From Branchiostoma floridae (taxonomy: Eukaryota; Chordata; Leptocardii; Amphioxiformes; Branchiostomatidae), in contig NC_049995.1 of NCBI RefSeq assembly GCF_000003815.2, positions 5,010,183 to 5,074,182 on the forward strand: 64,000 nucleotides of DNA. The letters run 5' to 3'. This document shows, piece by piece, positions 23,501 through 38,500 of the stretch. Position numbers and translations under genes: made by a program. Each line of letters opens with the position of its first letter. Position 1 is the first letter of the stretch. Below the pieces are notes generated by a model. It had not been told where the DNA came from. It saw only the letters and a program-made list of their open reading frames with translations, and ran no database searches.

Positions 23501-26500
23501 TTGTTGGTATTCAGTTACTGAGCAGTTTTTGTCCAGAGGAGAGAATAGGAGGAGGCTCTTCCTCTTTCTTTCCTTCCTCTTGTTCCCTTTCGTCCAATAA
23601 TCCTCCTTCTTTGTCTTACGTCTTTATACCAGCTCTTTTTGCCTTTTGTAGTCACCGTTTCTAATCATGAGACAGTGTAATATCACTCGTGGGCCAGTAG
23701 ATGTCTGTTGTGTTGTCGGTTGCAGATGCAAGGTTAAGGGAAGAGTAATTAAGACTATGTTACCGACTCCGAGTCTGGTTTTCCTCTCTTTCACCTCCCG
23801 TGTCTTCCTTTGCCTGCTGTTGAAAGTGCTCCTTTTTCCTTCTTCTCGAGTCTTTCAGTACATCAGGGTGCACGGTTGATGAACAGCAAACAGCATCAAA
23901 GGCAAGAATCTGAATACTGCCGTTTTCAACACGAATACAACAAATTAGACAAACTGATCCTTGAGCTGTTTATCAAAATTAGCATATCAACCAATCGGAG
24001 GGTAGATTTTTAGAGAAATAAATTATGTTTTACGCTTTGACGTAAGTGGGAGGGGCTCAATGATTGGTCTATTGTATGATGGACACGTGCACCACAAATC
24101 AAGCTTGAATGTAATCTTTAATTAGTGCTGGGCACGCTATATAATACTTCTGTGGAGCTGGCATTTCCTGTACATGTGATGTTAAAAAACATCTGGCAAT
24201 GCTGAAAAGGCTTTCATCAGTGTTGTCATGGAGAGGATGAGTATGACATGTCATGTTGCATTCGTAAGGCTTGCATCCACCCACTGGTGATGTCGAGTCC
24301 AATCTTCAACATTCTAGTCTGTCACTAGCCTCATTGTTTGCCGACTCCCTGTAATTAGGAACCCCAGCTATGCACTCTTGTCATACCTTGGCCATGATAG
24401 CTTGCGTCTTAACTGTGATTGAAAAATACTCCGGTCATTGACACTGCAGTAGATATGGTAAAATGAGTATTCGCTTGTAAAATTCGATAGTGTAGTGAGT
24501 CTGTCGTATTGCAATGAATTTTCACAAAGTGCTTGCAAAAAATGAAATCAAATAGAACATGGTGCATTTGTATTGGATTTGATACAATGCATTTTTGGGG
24601 GATAAAAACACGCATTTTGGTTAAGAAGTATTATGTTTATTTCATGTGCCCCGTCCTCAGTGGAGACAACATCATTCTACACCCTCATACTTAACTAGAT
24701 AACAGGTTACCTTATCATAGTCTGTTGATATTTTGTAGACCAACATGCCTCTAGATCTGATCATTAAATTTTTTTTTTAACAACACAACTGTGGACATCT
24801 CTGAATGGTAGATATTGTTTCTTGTGAACTAAGGGGTTTTTATACTTGATAACAAAGGTGGATCCACTAGAAACTAATTGACGTCTTACAAACTGTTCAA
24901 ATAACTGAACATTGACCTAATTATCTGTGAAGCTTGTGAATGGGTGTTACTCATAACAATTGTCCATTTTGCTACAAAGGAATCTGTTTGCTGAAATTCC
25001 TGCCTTCTACCAGGGTTTTAAAATCCTATCTTCATGTAAACAACACTATTGTCTCTGTTAACTTACATCAGGTTTGACTGTAGAAACTTGGTAAAAATGA
25101 CTATTAACTCCCCTCTACTTCGCTCGTTATTTTCTCGGGCGGGTAAGCCCCAAAACACCTGAACGCCTCAGTTTCTACATGGTCCAAAGTTCTGTCCTCT
25201 GATTTTTTTTCAGGTTCGTTTCTTTTTCTGACTGGTCCAACAAGAACAGTTTTGTACTTGCACACAGTTTTGTACTGCACCTACATCTAGTGCATACTCT
25301 TAGTACAAAACCGTTTTTTTGGCAGACGCCTCAGGGGCTCCGCCTAACATTATAGTCACTGCATGAAATCAGATAATTAAGCATGCTTAATGCCTTTCGT
25401 AAATGAAGCTTAAACATTTGAACATAGTTAAGTAATGTTTAAGCTATCTTTAAGCAGTCGTAAATGTCACAACTAACACTCAATCTTTACGACAGGTTTA
25501 AGAACAAATTAAAGCCCGCTTAAAAATACATGCATCTTAACTTGGTCTTTTACGTTGCTTAAATGTTGTAAGGGTCGCGACTGGGTCTTGGGGAATACAA
25601 AATATCATGTGAAAGACGATGGTTAGTGCTGTCTACATAACCCGTTACCGACCCACCGTGTGATTTTCGGTACGGTCCTGGTTTTAGCATTGTCCGCCCG
25701 TCAATGTCAGAAAGCACGCTCCAAGGATTTGCACAAGGTATCTCCGACAGAGGATATTTTCTCTTGCTACTACATAGAACGACTTATTTCAATCTGGAAG
25801 CTGTTGCCAGAAATCGTAGCCAGTGTTTAGCGTCGTTGGAAGTGATCCTGTAAAATTAACTTTGCGGGATGGGGTCTCTACCAGACTAGCTATGCTGGGT
25901 ATAAGGAGATAGTTTATCAGGGGAGTTTGGCCACCAGGGGGTTTCATTTTCCCACACAGTATCTGGAGGGAGAATATATTACTCTCCTGGTCAATTCCCT
26001 TTTGCCGAACCTCTACGATCCGCACCCCTCATAGGGAGTCTTGGAGAAGGCTAACTAGGGTACAAACAGTCCCGCGAGACTTGGTTTTAGCAAGGTTAAA
26101 AAACCTGAACCGTAGATGCCCGCGTACCAAGCGGTGACCCAGTGAAAGTTGGGCATCTATGTTCGGGACCTCTAAGTTCTATTGCGAGAAAGTTCTCTTA
26201 TGGTATTTTGATATATTATATTAAGTTATCACCATTTTCTCCCAACCTGGGGACTGAATTTTCTCGGCACAATAAGAATCCATTTCTGCAAGCACATTCT
26301 ATACTACGTTTTTGCCTTGCCGCGCCAGCGGCATGGCCTTGTGGCCACTATTTTCTTGGTTGGTTCAATGGTTCAATGGTTCAAGCAATGTTAACCCAGC
26401 CCTTCCAAAGGCCCTTCCAAAGGCCCTTCCCAGTTCTCTTTCTCGAGGACAAACTTACGGCTTAGGCGACCAACAGTACATCCCCGTCAATCTTTATACC

Positions 26501-29500
26501 TCCCTTTTACGCATTTGATAACAATTGTGGTCGGTACTGAAAGCCTCTTAACATCTGGTTACATCGAATGAATGAAGCGTTCGTATGGTGATATTTCAAA
26601 TCCATTGAAGTAAATATATAATCAAGTGAATTATCTCGCATAATAATTTGCATTACCTATTCATAAAGATGAAATAAATGCCTAATTAGACCAATGTATT
26701 GCATGTGAATATATAAGTAGGCAATGACGTCATCGAAACGTCTCAAGAACGTTTGACTACTAAGGTATTTCAACGCTACCACGAAAACCCTCTGCCGTAC
26801 GGCAATCCGTAAATTTACTACCATCTTCCCACACCCGCGGTACAAAAATTATCCGGTTCTAGAGGCAAATTTACCCATCAAAATAAAGGATATAAGTTTC
26901 TCTTTCTTGTGACGTGTTTCTTTTGCTTGAAAATTGTTTAAAACGCCAGAAATTTGCCGGTGAAAACGGCGCGCCGTAAGCGGGGAGGTCGGGGCTTCGG
27001 ATCGTGGTTCCACACTTCCGGCTGTTTTCATGTCATCGGCAAGTTTCTAGCATTCACGAAGGCGAAGCGCCGAGCTGTTTTCCCCGACGATCGCCCCGAT
27101 TTGGCCGGGCGGCAGCGCCGCGCGATCCAAACGCGCCAAATTTTGGGCCGCGTGCCCCTCAGAAACGGAGGATATGTGACTGAAGCGGCACAAATAGAAC
27201 CTTTTTTGACGCTATGGATGAAGAATTTCAAGGTAAAATACTTGATACAATTTGTAGTGTTTGGGGGAGGGGGGCATGTTGAAGAAAATGTGCTTTTGAA
27301 CAATTTTTTCTCAAGTCAATCCCAGCAATATAATTTCTATGCAGTGTTTCTTTATCCATGTTTTAGTCATGAAACTTACATGTATGTAAAATGTTTCTTA
27401 GTAATTTTTTCTTATTAGTTTATTGCTTTCTTTAGCATATTTTACATATGGATCATTGATTGGCCTGTTGTGTACTACTAGTATTTCTTTTCACTTGTTG
27501 AACTTGAGGCACCATGGTAACTTGAGGTACCTATGCCCAATTTTTAAGAAAATATCAATTGTATTTTCAATGTCATCGTTACTGTTGGTGTGAATCATCC
27601 CTTGCCTCGTTCCAAGACTAAAACACCATTTTGTATTTTTTTCACTTGTTGAACTTGAGGCACCGTGCCCCCCGGATAGGGGTCAGCCGGGTAACCTATG
27701 CCCAAATTTTTCAAAACACTAATGGCATTTTTGTTAACATGAAAAATTTGTGCAACCAGATTGTGTATTCTTTGTCAGATTGTGCCAAGGGTTTTTCTGG
27801 TGTAGCAAAAATCATAAATATGTACTTACCTGCAATATTATACTCTTGTCTCTACTATCAGCCAGGTTCCTACCGACCGGGCGAGGTTGTCGCAGTTGGT
27901 ACTGAGGTTCAGTCGCAGAAGATGGCTCAGAAACAGTGACACTTACCTCCTTCCATCTTGTTGCAGGTATTTATCTACTAAAATCAATGATAATAAGTTA
28001 ATCTATTCCTTACCCCAACTTGCCTTTCTTTCTTTATTGAATTCTTCATTTCATTATTGGATCATTCTGAATCTTTCGTCACAAGAAAGAAAGAAGTCAT
28101 AAGTCATAAGAAAGATGATGATGTAGATGAACATCGTGGTACTGGAGTAGGTCGTCATCCCCTCAGATGGAAGAACATTATCACCATGATGGTAGACATG
28201 TTAATCATGAAACTCAAATAATTTTGTTTTTCAGGTGGAGTGTAGATTGCACCAAGTACCAGATGTAGCTGATATAAGACTTGAGAGCGGAGCGGAGATA
28301 TTGAATGGTAGAGGTCAAACATAATGTTGACAAGTTGTGCAGCCAGTGCTATTAGCATTAAGTTTGTTAAAGAATACTGTTGCTACCAGTAACCACAGAA
28401 AATGATAAGTAAGCCTGTTGTTTTTGTAAAAAGTAGTTTACATTGCATTATACTATTTATAGTATTGATTAAATAAGGAGAAGTTCATGTACCTGCAAGT
28501 ACATCAAAGAAATCTGTGTCGATTGTATGTATCCTGAAGACTGAGCCTTTGACCTTGAAAAATGTTGAACTTGTCCTAATAAATTTAGTGTTTACACAAT
28601 TTCTACCTATTGATATTTTATCTCTTATTAGTACAAACATCTGTCTTCTATATTTTATTACAAATGTATCTAAGTGTAAAGTTGTACTGTTGATACAGTG
28701 TAACATCATGGCTCAACATGAAAATAATGCGACATATTCACACACTTACCTTTCACCTTGACCAAGTTGACCTTGTTATAAGGCAATTAATATTGCTGAT
28801 ATTCTATAGATGTGACATTGTTGGTAATATAAGATACCATAATGTTGTGTACATTGCAAAAGTATATGAAGTATGATATTTAATCTTCTACAATGCGACT
28901 CAACTGGTGCAAAAAACACCATTGACTGTAACCCAAAATGTGAACTTTTAAACCCAAATTTACTTATTTCTTAAAGAATAAGGTAAGATGACAATTATTG
29001 TGTGAAAGGACACCAGTGGGTGTTGCATACATGTGTAAAAGCATAATAAAATGCCATGAATGTTCAGAACTCTGTGGAGTGATTCTATGTAGTACATATT
29101 ACGGGGAAATAAGATAAAACAAGCTTTGCAGCCTTTACTTACCTTTTCATCACCCCTCAAAAAAGGTATTTTTTTTATTTTCATCGTTTATCGCGCAGCC
29201 GGCCATATCTGAGGGTAGGTTTTGGCAACTTTGTGGAGCCATATCTCAGCAACCCTTCAAGCTATTCGCTTCATCTAAAAAGCATTTTACTCCTCTTGGT
29301 TAGCTCTTTCAGAAACAGTAAAAACAGTCATTGTATTGTGTTTTTGCCAAGGCACAGCATTTTGCCTTGCCGGGCTTGAAGTGCTGACCTACTTTTTCCT
29401 GACGATATCCCTAACACGCGGCAAGGCACAACTTTTTTTAAAAGATTTCTTGTTTAAAATGTTTTTGATTCCCGCCTGGCTATCTGAGCTCATTTTCATG

Positions 29501-32500
29501 ATTTGACTTTTCCCGCCGGCTTGGATTGACCTAAAGAAAGAAAGTATGTTTGTATTTGACTGAACGTTTTCATTCTTTTCAGGGCGGTGGTAAAATGCAC
29601 AATTTCTAGACGTGATTTCTGCATTGGCAAGCTTGTTTGTACATTTAGTCTTGGATACATTTTACACCTTTCTTGGGGCTGTTGACTTAGACTCTATTGT
29701 TCAATTGTGAAATGCGGTCAGCAAGCCAGTCTCTAAATAACAATAGGCTTGAATAGCAATACACATAACATAGACCGTCATGTCTGCTGTCTATGCAAAT
29801 CATTGTTGCAGTTTAAACAACGCGCGATTTGAACCAATCAACACCATGGCAATAATTTTTATTGCCACACTTATTCTTATTGGATCGGTAACAAAAAGGT
29901 ACATGTACCCCACAGTTAACAGGAAGTACATCACTACATGTATCCTGTTTTTCAGGTGTGCCAGTCGCACATGTTTAAACGGTTCCTACAGGACAGGATG
30001 GACCAGAAGAGAGACTACTACTCCATTATGGAAGAAACCATGCAGTGGCAGGGGGAGGATAAGGCCGAGATACCTGACAACAAGCTCATCAGGTTTGTAG
30101 CATGAAACTGATGAAAGACAGTTCATTTGTATTAGGTAAAAGACATTATGAATAAAGAAGTACCAACACTGAAAATATGTGGGGCTTACACAAATGAGAG
30201 CACTCTTTGATAGTTTTATGCGTTTTACAAAATTCAGCTGTCTTATAGTAAGAATAAAGGCAAACAACTGAACTGATTGCGCTTAGTTCTGCCCTTGGTG
30301 CTGAATTATATTTACTTGACTTACTTACTGTCATACTATTATGATTCACTTAGTAAACACACTTTTTTGATGAAAACAGAATCTATCTGCTGCCCATATC
30401 TTAAGAACTCTTCAGATATTTCCTTATTGTACTTTTGAATGTATGATGTTGAAGACTTCATGCTTAAAGTTTTAACTCATTTGAGTCAGAAGACCTCTCT
30501 GTATATTTTTTTCGTTACGTTCTTTGATACTCAAACTAAGAAACGTTCTGTTTCATCTTTTTCATTGTTTATCAAAGGAGGCGTAAGATCAGTGCCAACT
30601 CTCCAGGGCAGAAGAACCGGAGGTCAGGGGTTGTGAACTTTGGCCTAGAGGCCAATGGCCCCACCTGTACCTTTCAATTGCCTACGTTTACCCAGGCTCA
30701 CAGAAAGGCAGAGAAAGCAAATCCTGGTGAGGCAAATTTTTCACTTTTATTTATCAAATAAAAACAGTTGTGTTTTTATATGTATGGAACCAACTGTCTG
30801 GTAGCACATTTGCTTTACATTCAGGAGTTTGCAGGTTCAAACCATGGTCAAGTCATGTCAAAGATTTTAGAAATGGCACACAATTATGAGAAAGTATAGT
30901 TACTATAAAGATGGGCACCAACCTATACACCAAAAGCTGCTGGAAAGATTTTATACGAATTGAATGTTTAAAACAAAATTAGTTTTAGAATTTTAATAAT
31001 TGACAAAAAATAATACACATTGAGTAAAGTAGGGTACAATATCTTATGTGATATTTCTTTCTTTCTCTTCTACAGTGCACTTTTATGAAAGCTGCATACA
31101 GAAACTGACCAACTATTTAGAGGTACCACATTGCAATTTCCTTAAAGTTTGTAGTTACATTTGTGCATTTCTCATATATATATATATATATATATTATGC
31201 AGAAACTGTGTCAGCAAATAAAGCATTGTTGTCTTCATGATTCCCTTCCTATACTAAGACTTCCTTTTTTCATAGATTTTTCACAAGCAATTTACATATT
31301 TTGGTTTGAGAGCAAAACAAAATGTTTTGAAAATGTATCAGGGATCAGTGTACATGTTTATTTCCTGTACTATAGACAGGTTAAAGGGGCATTCCACTCC
31401 AGAAGGGAGTGTTATTTTCCAATAGATAATGTATCAATGAATACATGATCAGCCGACCTTTGGTGGAATTCCACTTGTGGCAAATTACGCAACGTGTGTT
31501 TGTAAAACAATATGACACTCACTAAACCCATGCAGACCCTACCCATGTATTTCTTATACGTGTAGACACTTCCTTTATCGTGAATATTTTCAGCATAAAC
31601 GAGGGGCGCTTAGCAAACCAGGAAGGTCAATTGTTCACAAGATATCAAAGAACACATAACAAGACGTGTTTTTCTTAGCGCCCCTGAAATAGGCTTTGTA
31701 ACCTAACTTAAGTCAGGCGTTGTCAGGCACATTGTATTTAGCCATAGGCTGAGATTAATTGATTTACTCAGAGGGTACTTGGGGAGTTTTGTAGAAGACT
31801 GAATGCTTTTTGATGCGCGTGGGGCTAATGGGTACTTTATTGTATAATAGTACGTAGCATACGTTTGTCACTTCCTACAATTAGTATCTATCGTAAAATA
31901 ACACTCCCGTCTGGAGTGGAATGCCCCTTTAATAAATAATAGGCTAGTACTTAAAAACAAACACTACTTATTGTTATCCAAGAACAACCAACATTGATAC
32001 TGTAGTTCATGATGTGTTCCCTGTCCTTGGTGCTGAATCTTTAGTAACCTCCACCTTTTTTAACATTTTAAGACATGCCATAACTGTGTTCCATAGAACT
32101 GTGAACCCTCCATGCGTGCCCCTTACCTGTACCTGAGAGGGATGCTATACGCAGCAGAAGGGTCGTCCATGATTGCGCTGGAGGACTTCCATAACTTGTG
32201 CTCAGTCGATGTCAAACTCTTCCCAGCTGAGTGAGTATTAGCTTACTAACGAAGTTTGTTTTCGTCTAAACAGGATAAAAAGTTTTAAACCTAATTACAT
32301 GTATGTGAGTTATCCTACGATCCCTGTAACAGTCTATAGGGGGACATTAGAGGGAATAGAGGGAATTAAATGATGGAAAGCATTATAGTAAGTGATGCCA
32401 TAGCCCTTAGCAGCTAGCAGATAGTAATAAGTGGAAATCATGGCAGTATCTTTGTGTTGAATGAAAATGAATTGCACCCTTTTGTAGACCCATTTGATAA

Positions 32501-35500
32501 AAAATGAATAGTAATTAGTATTATGATAATTCAAACATTCCAAAAAATGATTAAATAGAAAAAAATGAAAAGCACCATTCTCACAGTTTCCAAGCGATCC
32601 TATAGTCTTCTTCAGGTTATACTGACCCGCTACTTCCTACATTTGACCTGACTGGAATATGAATTCATTGATAGGTCAACGGGGCCTAGAAGCATGCAAT
32701 AATTACTGTTAATCTATTTGTTTTCATGGAATTTAGATTTTGCAGTAGAATGAGAGTGAGGTTTTCATGAATTGTAAAATGGAAATCCATACTTATTTTC
32801 TGCACTGGAGAGGGCATAGTAAAACTAGAAAGGCCGACATTTGCTTAAGAGCAAATACAGCATATTTCAGCCATACCCCTTCCCACGCAACATTGGACTG
32901 TTCCAAATCACCCCTGCGCAAAAATGGAACATCCTCTTAACAGTACATTATTCCCCAAAGTGGACTGGTATTGTGACTTGATTCCAGGTAAAGATAGAGC
33001 TTGCTTCTATTTTTCAGAAAATGACAATAATCACACCTTCCATTTAGAAAATTTTCATCATGACTGAAAATTGTTGAATGACTTCATGTAATGTCATTAA
33101 CAATTTTCAGTACGATAACTAGGTGTAAGTTTAAAAAAAGTATAAGCTCCTTGTGATGTGGGTACATTTATTATTGCAGTGAACTTTTTTTATTCAAGTA
33201 GGGCATACGATTTAATAATTATCAAGCAGGTGCAGGTACTGTAGGAGCGTTTGTTTTCTTCAAGCTGTAAAACTGTTAAACTGTTTTACTTTGTATGCAA
33301 TCAGCCATCGAGCCTATTCTTATTTTAGTTTAACAACTCAGTCCTGCCAGACCCGGAAGATACGATTGAACCTTGTTCGAGGATTTATTTTCGTCTGTCT
33401 GGTCAGTCTGTTCATACCCTGGCGCTGAGAGTGTTTTATTGGGCTGAAACTCTGGCAGTTTAAAGTTACTTACAATTTAAATGTTCAAAGTTTATGTCAA
33501 ACAACAACAGCACTAGGAACACATACATTTGCTCTGGAGAAAATACAGCAGTTTTCGCAAGTTCCAGTCCAGTGATAGAAATGTGACCACTATAGACAGG
33601 TGGTCACTATAGAGAAAAATGCTGATCTATTGACTAGGAGCCATACGTTACACATGATTTCAGTACACTGATCATTAATCATATAAACATTGCACAGGTA
33701 AGCCAATTGTTTAGATGTACAATTAAGTTCAAATAATTCTGAAGAGAAATATTGATGAGAAAATAATCATTTTCGCCACTGTCTAACTTATAATTACGTA
33801 TCAAAACTAAACGCAGATTTTCTAACTAACGCACCTTTCGCCGACTTCATCAAAGGACCGCCGGCTACCAATCAAACACGGCTGTTGATTAGACTTAGAG
33901 TTTCAAACAGTCATGTGCTGTGTGCCAGTTGACAGCGAACTTCATGCTACGTGATGTTTTACATTGCTTGGACCTTCTTTCCTACAGCGGTGCTTCTACA
34001 AAATATTTAGACTGTAACACTGAGTCCCACGTGTTTTATAGAATAGAATTTGACGCAGAACAGCGTTTTTTGCTGGGTATTTTTCTTGAAACATGTCCGT
34101 GGGAATATCAGCGAGGCGGCGACGTAGGGATATCAGACCGTCAACAAAAATCGCACGGCGGCTAACGGCGCAGCGAAGATACTAGCGCTATAAATAAGCG
34201 CTTCAACTAAGGATGGCAACCCGTACAATATTTTTGTATACTGTTGAGCTAAGTAAAGTTTGTTGTTTATGAGGTTTTAGTTGTCTTTGAAGCTTTGACC
34301 CGAAATATTTTAAAGTCAAACTGCTGAAGAGAAGTAAGTGACTGCTACGATTATCGTAGATATGGCCCTAAAAAAACTGATAAAAGAAGCCTTCTCAATA
34401 GTCTAAAATGCAAGAGCTTCCGGGGGGGCTTCGCCCACCTGGGTCCCCCCCACAGTGGCCCTGCCCCTGGACCCCGCCAGGGACATTCGGCGGCCCCCGG
34501 ACCCCTGTCCGACGCTTTAAAAAAAATCCTGGCGAGAAGTCTGTACGGCCTGAGTCTTCAAGTTAACGTATTGTGTGGTCCCGCTTATGAATATTAATTA
34601 GCCTTCGCTTTCCTCTTCGCTGATTGGCTGAACCATTAATTGAATTAACTCTTCCTGCCGGCTAGACGCAGGTGCAGATGTCGGCTCTGTGGGGTGAACG
34701 TCCGAAAGGTCATGGCATGGAGAACGAAAGAAAACCAATTTCCCCTAAAAAAAGTGCTGTAATTAAGCCTTTTACAGTACTTTATGCCAAAAATTTTACT
34801 TGGATCATTTTACCAACTATCTTATGCCTATCTATACCAAATGTTACTCATACCAGGGTACAGGGGTGCAAAATATACCGTTATAAGACCGTCAACAACA
34901 GTCGCACGGAGCTAACAGCGCAGCGAAAATACCATCGCTAGCGTTTCAACTTCGGATAACAAGTTATAAGTACTGTTGAACTCAGTAACGTTAAAGTTTG
35001 TTTTTAGTTGCCTTTGACGGTTTGACCTGAAATAGCGTTACGCTAAACTCCTGAATAGAAGTTAAGTGACTGCTGCGATTATCATAGATATGCCCCCCTG
35101 GCGGGAACACTGCTATATACGGGATCATGAGGCCCCGCTTATGAATATTAATTAGCCTTTGGCCTCCTCTTCGCTGATTGGCTAGGTCTTTGATTCAATT
35201 AACTCTCCGGCTGACGCGCACAGGTGTGGCTCTGTGCGGGGTCACGGAAGGTCACGTCAGGAGGCCAAAAGAAAACAAATTTCCCCTCAGAAAAGTGCCA
35301 AAATTAATCATTTTAAAGTTGTTTATGTCAAAAATTTTACTTGAATCTTGTTACCAAGTAGCTAATGCCTATCTATACCAAATTGCAGGTCATTTAATTG
35401 TAATACCAGGGTACAGGAGCCAAAAGTGTCCTTTTTTGGTCAAAAATTGGCCAAAAATCGCAAAAATAAGCATTTTGTTGCACTGTACACCAAAAGTGTT

Positions 35501-38500
35501 ATTGAATTTATATGAAGGGATTATCAAGGCACATCTGTGTCAAATTTCAGCTCATTCGGTTGCAATACCAAGGTACAGGAGCCAAAAGTGTCCTTTTTTG
35601 GTCAAAAATTGGTCAAAAAATCGCAAAAAAAAGCATTTTGTTGTACTGTACACCAAAAGTGTTATTGAATTTATATGGGGGCATTATCAAGGCACATCTC
35701 TGTCAAATTTCAGCTCATTTGGTTGTAATACCAGGGTACAGGGGCCAAAATATACAGTTTTGGTCTAAAATTGACCAAAAAATCTCAATAAAATCATTTT
35801 AGAGTCAGATATGAAAAAACTGAGAAAAAGGCATCAAGGTATTTGCCCATTCTACCCCTGTGCCAAATTTCAGGTCATTCGGTCCAGGAACGGCGGAGAT
35901 GAATCACTTTGAAGATTTGACAGGAGAAAGAAAGAAAGAAGAAAGAAACATTACGAATACAATATATTTCACCATACTATGTATGGCTGAAATATAAAAA
36001 GTGGAAATATAACCACTTGCTTCTGTATTTTTTCAAAACGTACTGCAACTACATTTGCAAGCAAACCCTGTTGCCTCAGACATGTACAGGGCATCATTAA
36101 CAGCCTGAGTGACTTGGAGAGAACCCAGTTGGAACAGAAGGGTCTGTACAAGGGAGGGCCCATGGAGAGGAAAACCATGCTGGGGAAACTGCGCAGGATG
36201 AGCACAGAGATCGACAGAGGTCAAGGGTTAATCATCGCCCTGGACTTCGACCAGCTACCTCAGAGAGACGTGGGTAAGTAACAAAAAATGAAGAATATCG
36301 AATTACTAGACTAAGTACTGTACCAGCACAGTCAACTCAACTTTACACAATCTCTTGCTGGCTGGAGTTAACATATTAATGACCCCTGTCCATAGGTGGT
36401 GGCAACTGTAGGGCCGACCACTAGGAGACAGTGTAATTTTAGTCAGGCTGTGTATGGTGACAGCTCATAGCCTAGGTACCATGCTTGGTAGCAATCTTTT
36501 TGCTTGCAAACCACATAGCCTGGCCATTAGACTTTGAGACTTTTAGCAAGAAAAAATTTGAGCCAGTGGCTACTGCAGAGGATGGTACCAATGCTAGACA
36601 ACTCAAAGTCAAAGGACATGAAATAAACATTGTAGTAGAGAGGTGGCCACTCATAATGGAAATTTACATGACTGTATACATAGAGTATTCTCAATGCTTG
36701 TGTCAATGGTAAAACTAATATAAGGTAGCAACAAAAAATAACCACAGTTGCTATGGTCCTAAGAGAGGTTTACATGTAATTGTAATTCTTTCTGTTTTAC
36801 ATTTTTCAGATCTGCATGAGTTCAGTAAACACATCCGTTTGCTGGACATTGCTGTGGACAGTGAAGTTATCGAGAGGCTTTTTCAGTCCCTGACACTGGA
36901 AGATACAAATTGTAAGAAAACAAGTTTCATAATTTAGCTATTTTCTTTATTTGAGTATTCACAACAATCGCATGATCATAATGAAGCATATGCATGATAT
37001 AAGTGTAAATTTTTTAATGATATAAGTGTTGAACTAAAGTCTTACTTTTCTTTCTCAGATCTTGATCCAGACACATTTTCCATCTTCTATGACTGCTGGA
37101 AAGAGGTAAGAAGCAGCTTAATATTAACATTTTTTTTGGTATTAGATTCGGAGCTTTTGTAGCAGTCATAAGGAAGTAGGTTTGTGGTTTTTAACCCTTA
37201 AACTGCCAGAGTTTCAGCCCTATAAAATGCTGTAAATGCCAGGGCTGGCCGCTGACCTCCAAAAAGAAACCCCTGAACAAGGCCGAAGTCCCTAACTTCC
37301 GGGGTTCGTGCGCTACAGACACGCAAAGTTGCTATTTCAGGGGAATACGCTATCCCGGATATATCCGGGTGTGGCACACAGGGCATGTATATGTGTGCCG
37401 GATATATCCAGGTTGGGCAGTTTAATGGTTTTAAGATAAGATTTTATTCATTTTTCGTAAGGCAAAATAGTTGAAATAGCATACATGTACTTGTAATGAT
37501 AAAAATGGATCATTGTAATTCTTTTTTTTTTGGAATGTCCCTTTTTTTTTCAAGACACATGAGAACAACAAGAATGTAAGTTTTATAATCAGGTGGCCAT
37601 TGTTTTTAAAATTTTTGTTTTTCTCTAATTTTTTCAAATTACTGTAATCAGTTTAATATTATTAAGACATTATGCAATGCATGAACAATAGTTGTTATTG
37701 TATTGTTTCCCTTGTAATGTTGTGTTGTGTTACACAATAACCTTTAACAGGAATTTTTCCCGAGAAATGACTGTTATTTTCTAAATTTAAAGATGACTAC
37801 ATTTTCAGTTAATGGTTAAATACATGTACTTCAAAGACTTGTTTGTAAGTGCTTAAATTTGTATGCAAAAGTGGTGGATACAAAATCTATCAAAAACTAC
37901 ACTTCCAGTTTATGGCTGAATTCTTGTTGCTTCTTTATATTCACAGACAGAGTTGGATAACAACAGAGTAGCATGTCAACTCCCGGAGGACTGTCTCACT
38001 CGTGAAGAAGGGGTGCTAAAAGTGTCCAAACTCATCCGCTGTGACCTGGGCACCGGCAGGCTCATTCTCACCCACAAAAGGTAAGGGACGGTACATTATC
38101 AAGCAGGGGGAAGGGCTAGTGCAAGGGGGGATGACGTCCATGGAAAAGGGAGGGCATGAGAAAAGGTTTTGACCAACAATGACCAACTAGATAACATACA
38201 GTCGGTAGATCAAATTAATCAACGAAAGGCGTCAACTTACTAAAGGATGGAAAAGTAAGGATTCTCAGGACTGGGTGAGTAATGCTAGATATACTATAAC
38301 TGCATCTAGGATCTGTCTACAGATGTATAGGAAATAAATATGTCATTTGATATTAAGTCTAACTTATAAACCCATATTTTTGTATTTTGTTGTTAGATGT
38401 ACCCAAGCAAGGGACCAGTCATGACTGGTCACAAATATCACATTCTCAGACTATTCAGGGTTTTTTTTTTCATTGTGTTTTTTTTTTCATATTGACTTGC

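Noticed and set aside
26954-27418. 154-aa Arg-rich frame over the CpG-rich island
   Set aside because: Lacks an ATG at its start, and CpG-rich DNA often gives open frames in several directions. Kept only as a possible first exon end.
35178-35768. 196-aa plus-strand frame
   Set aside because: Runs through a tandem non-coding repeat; the same frame repeats KCPFLVKNW-like peptides and has no known domain.
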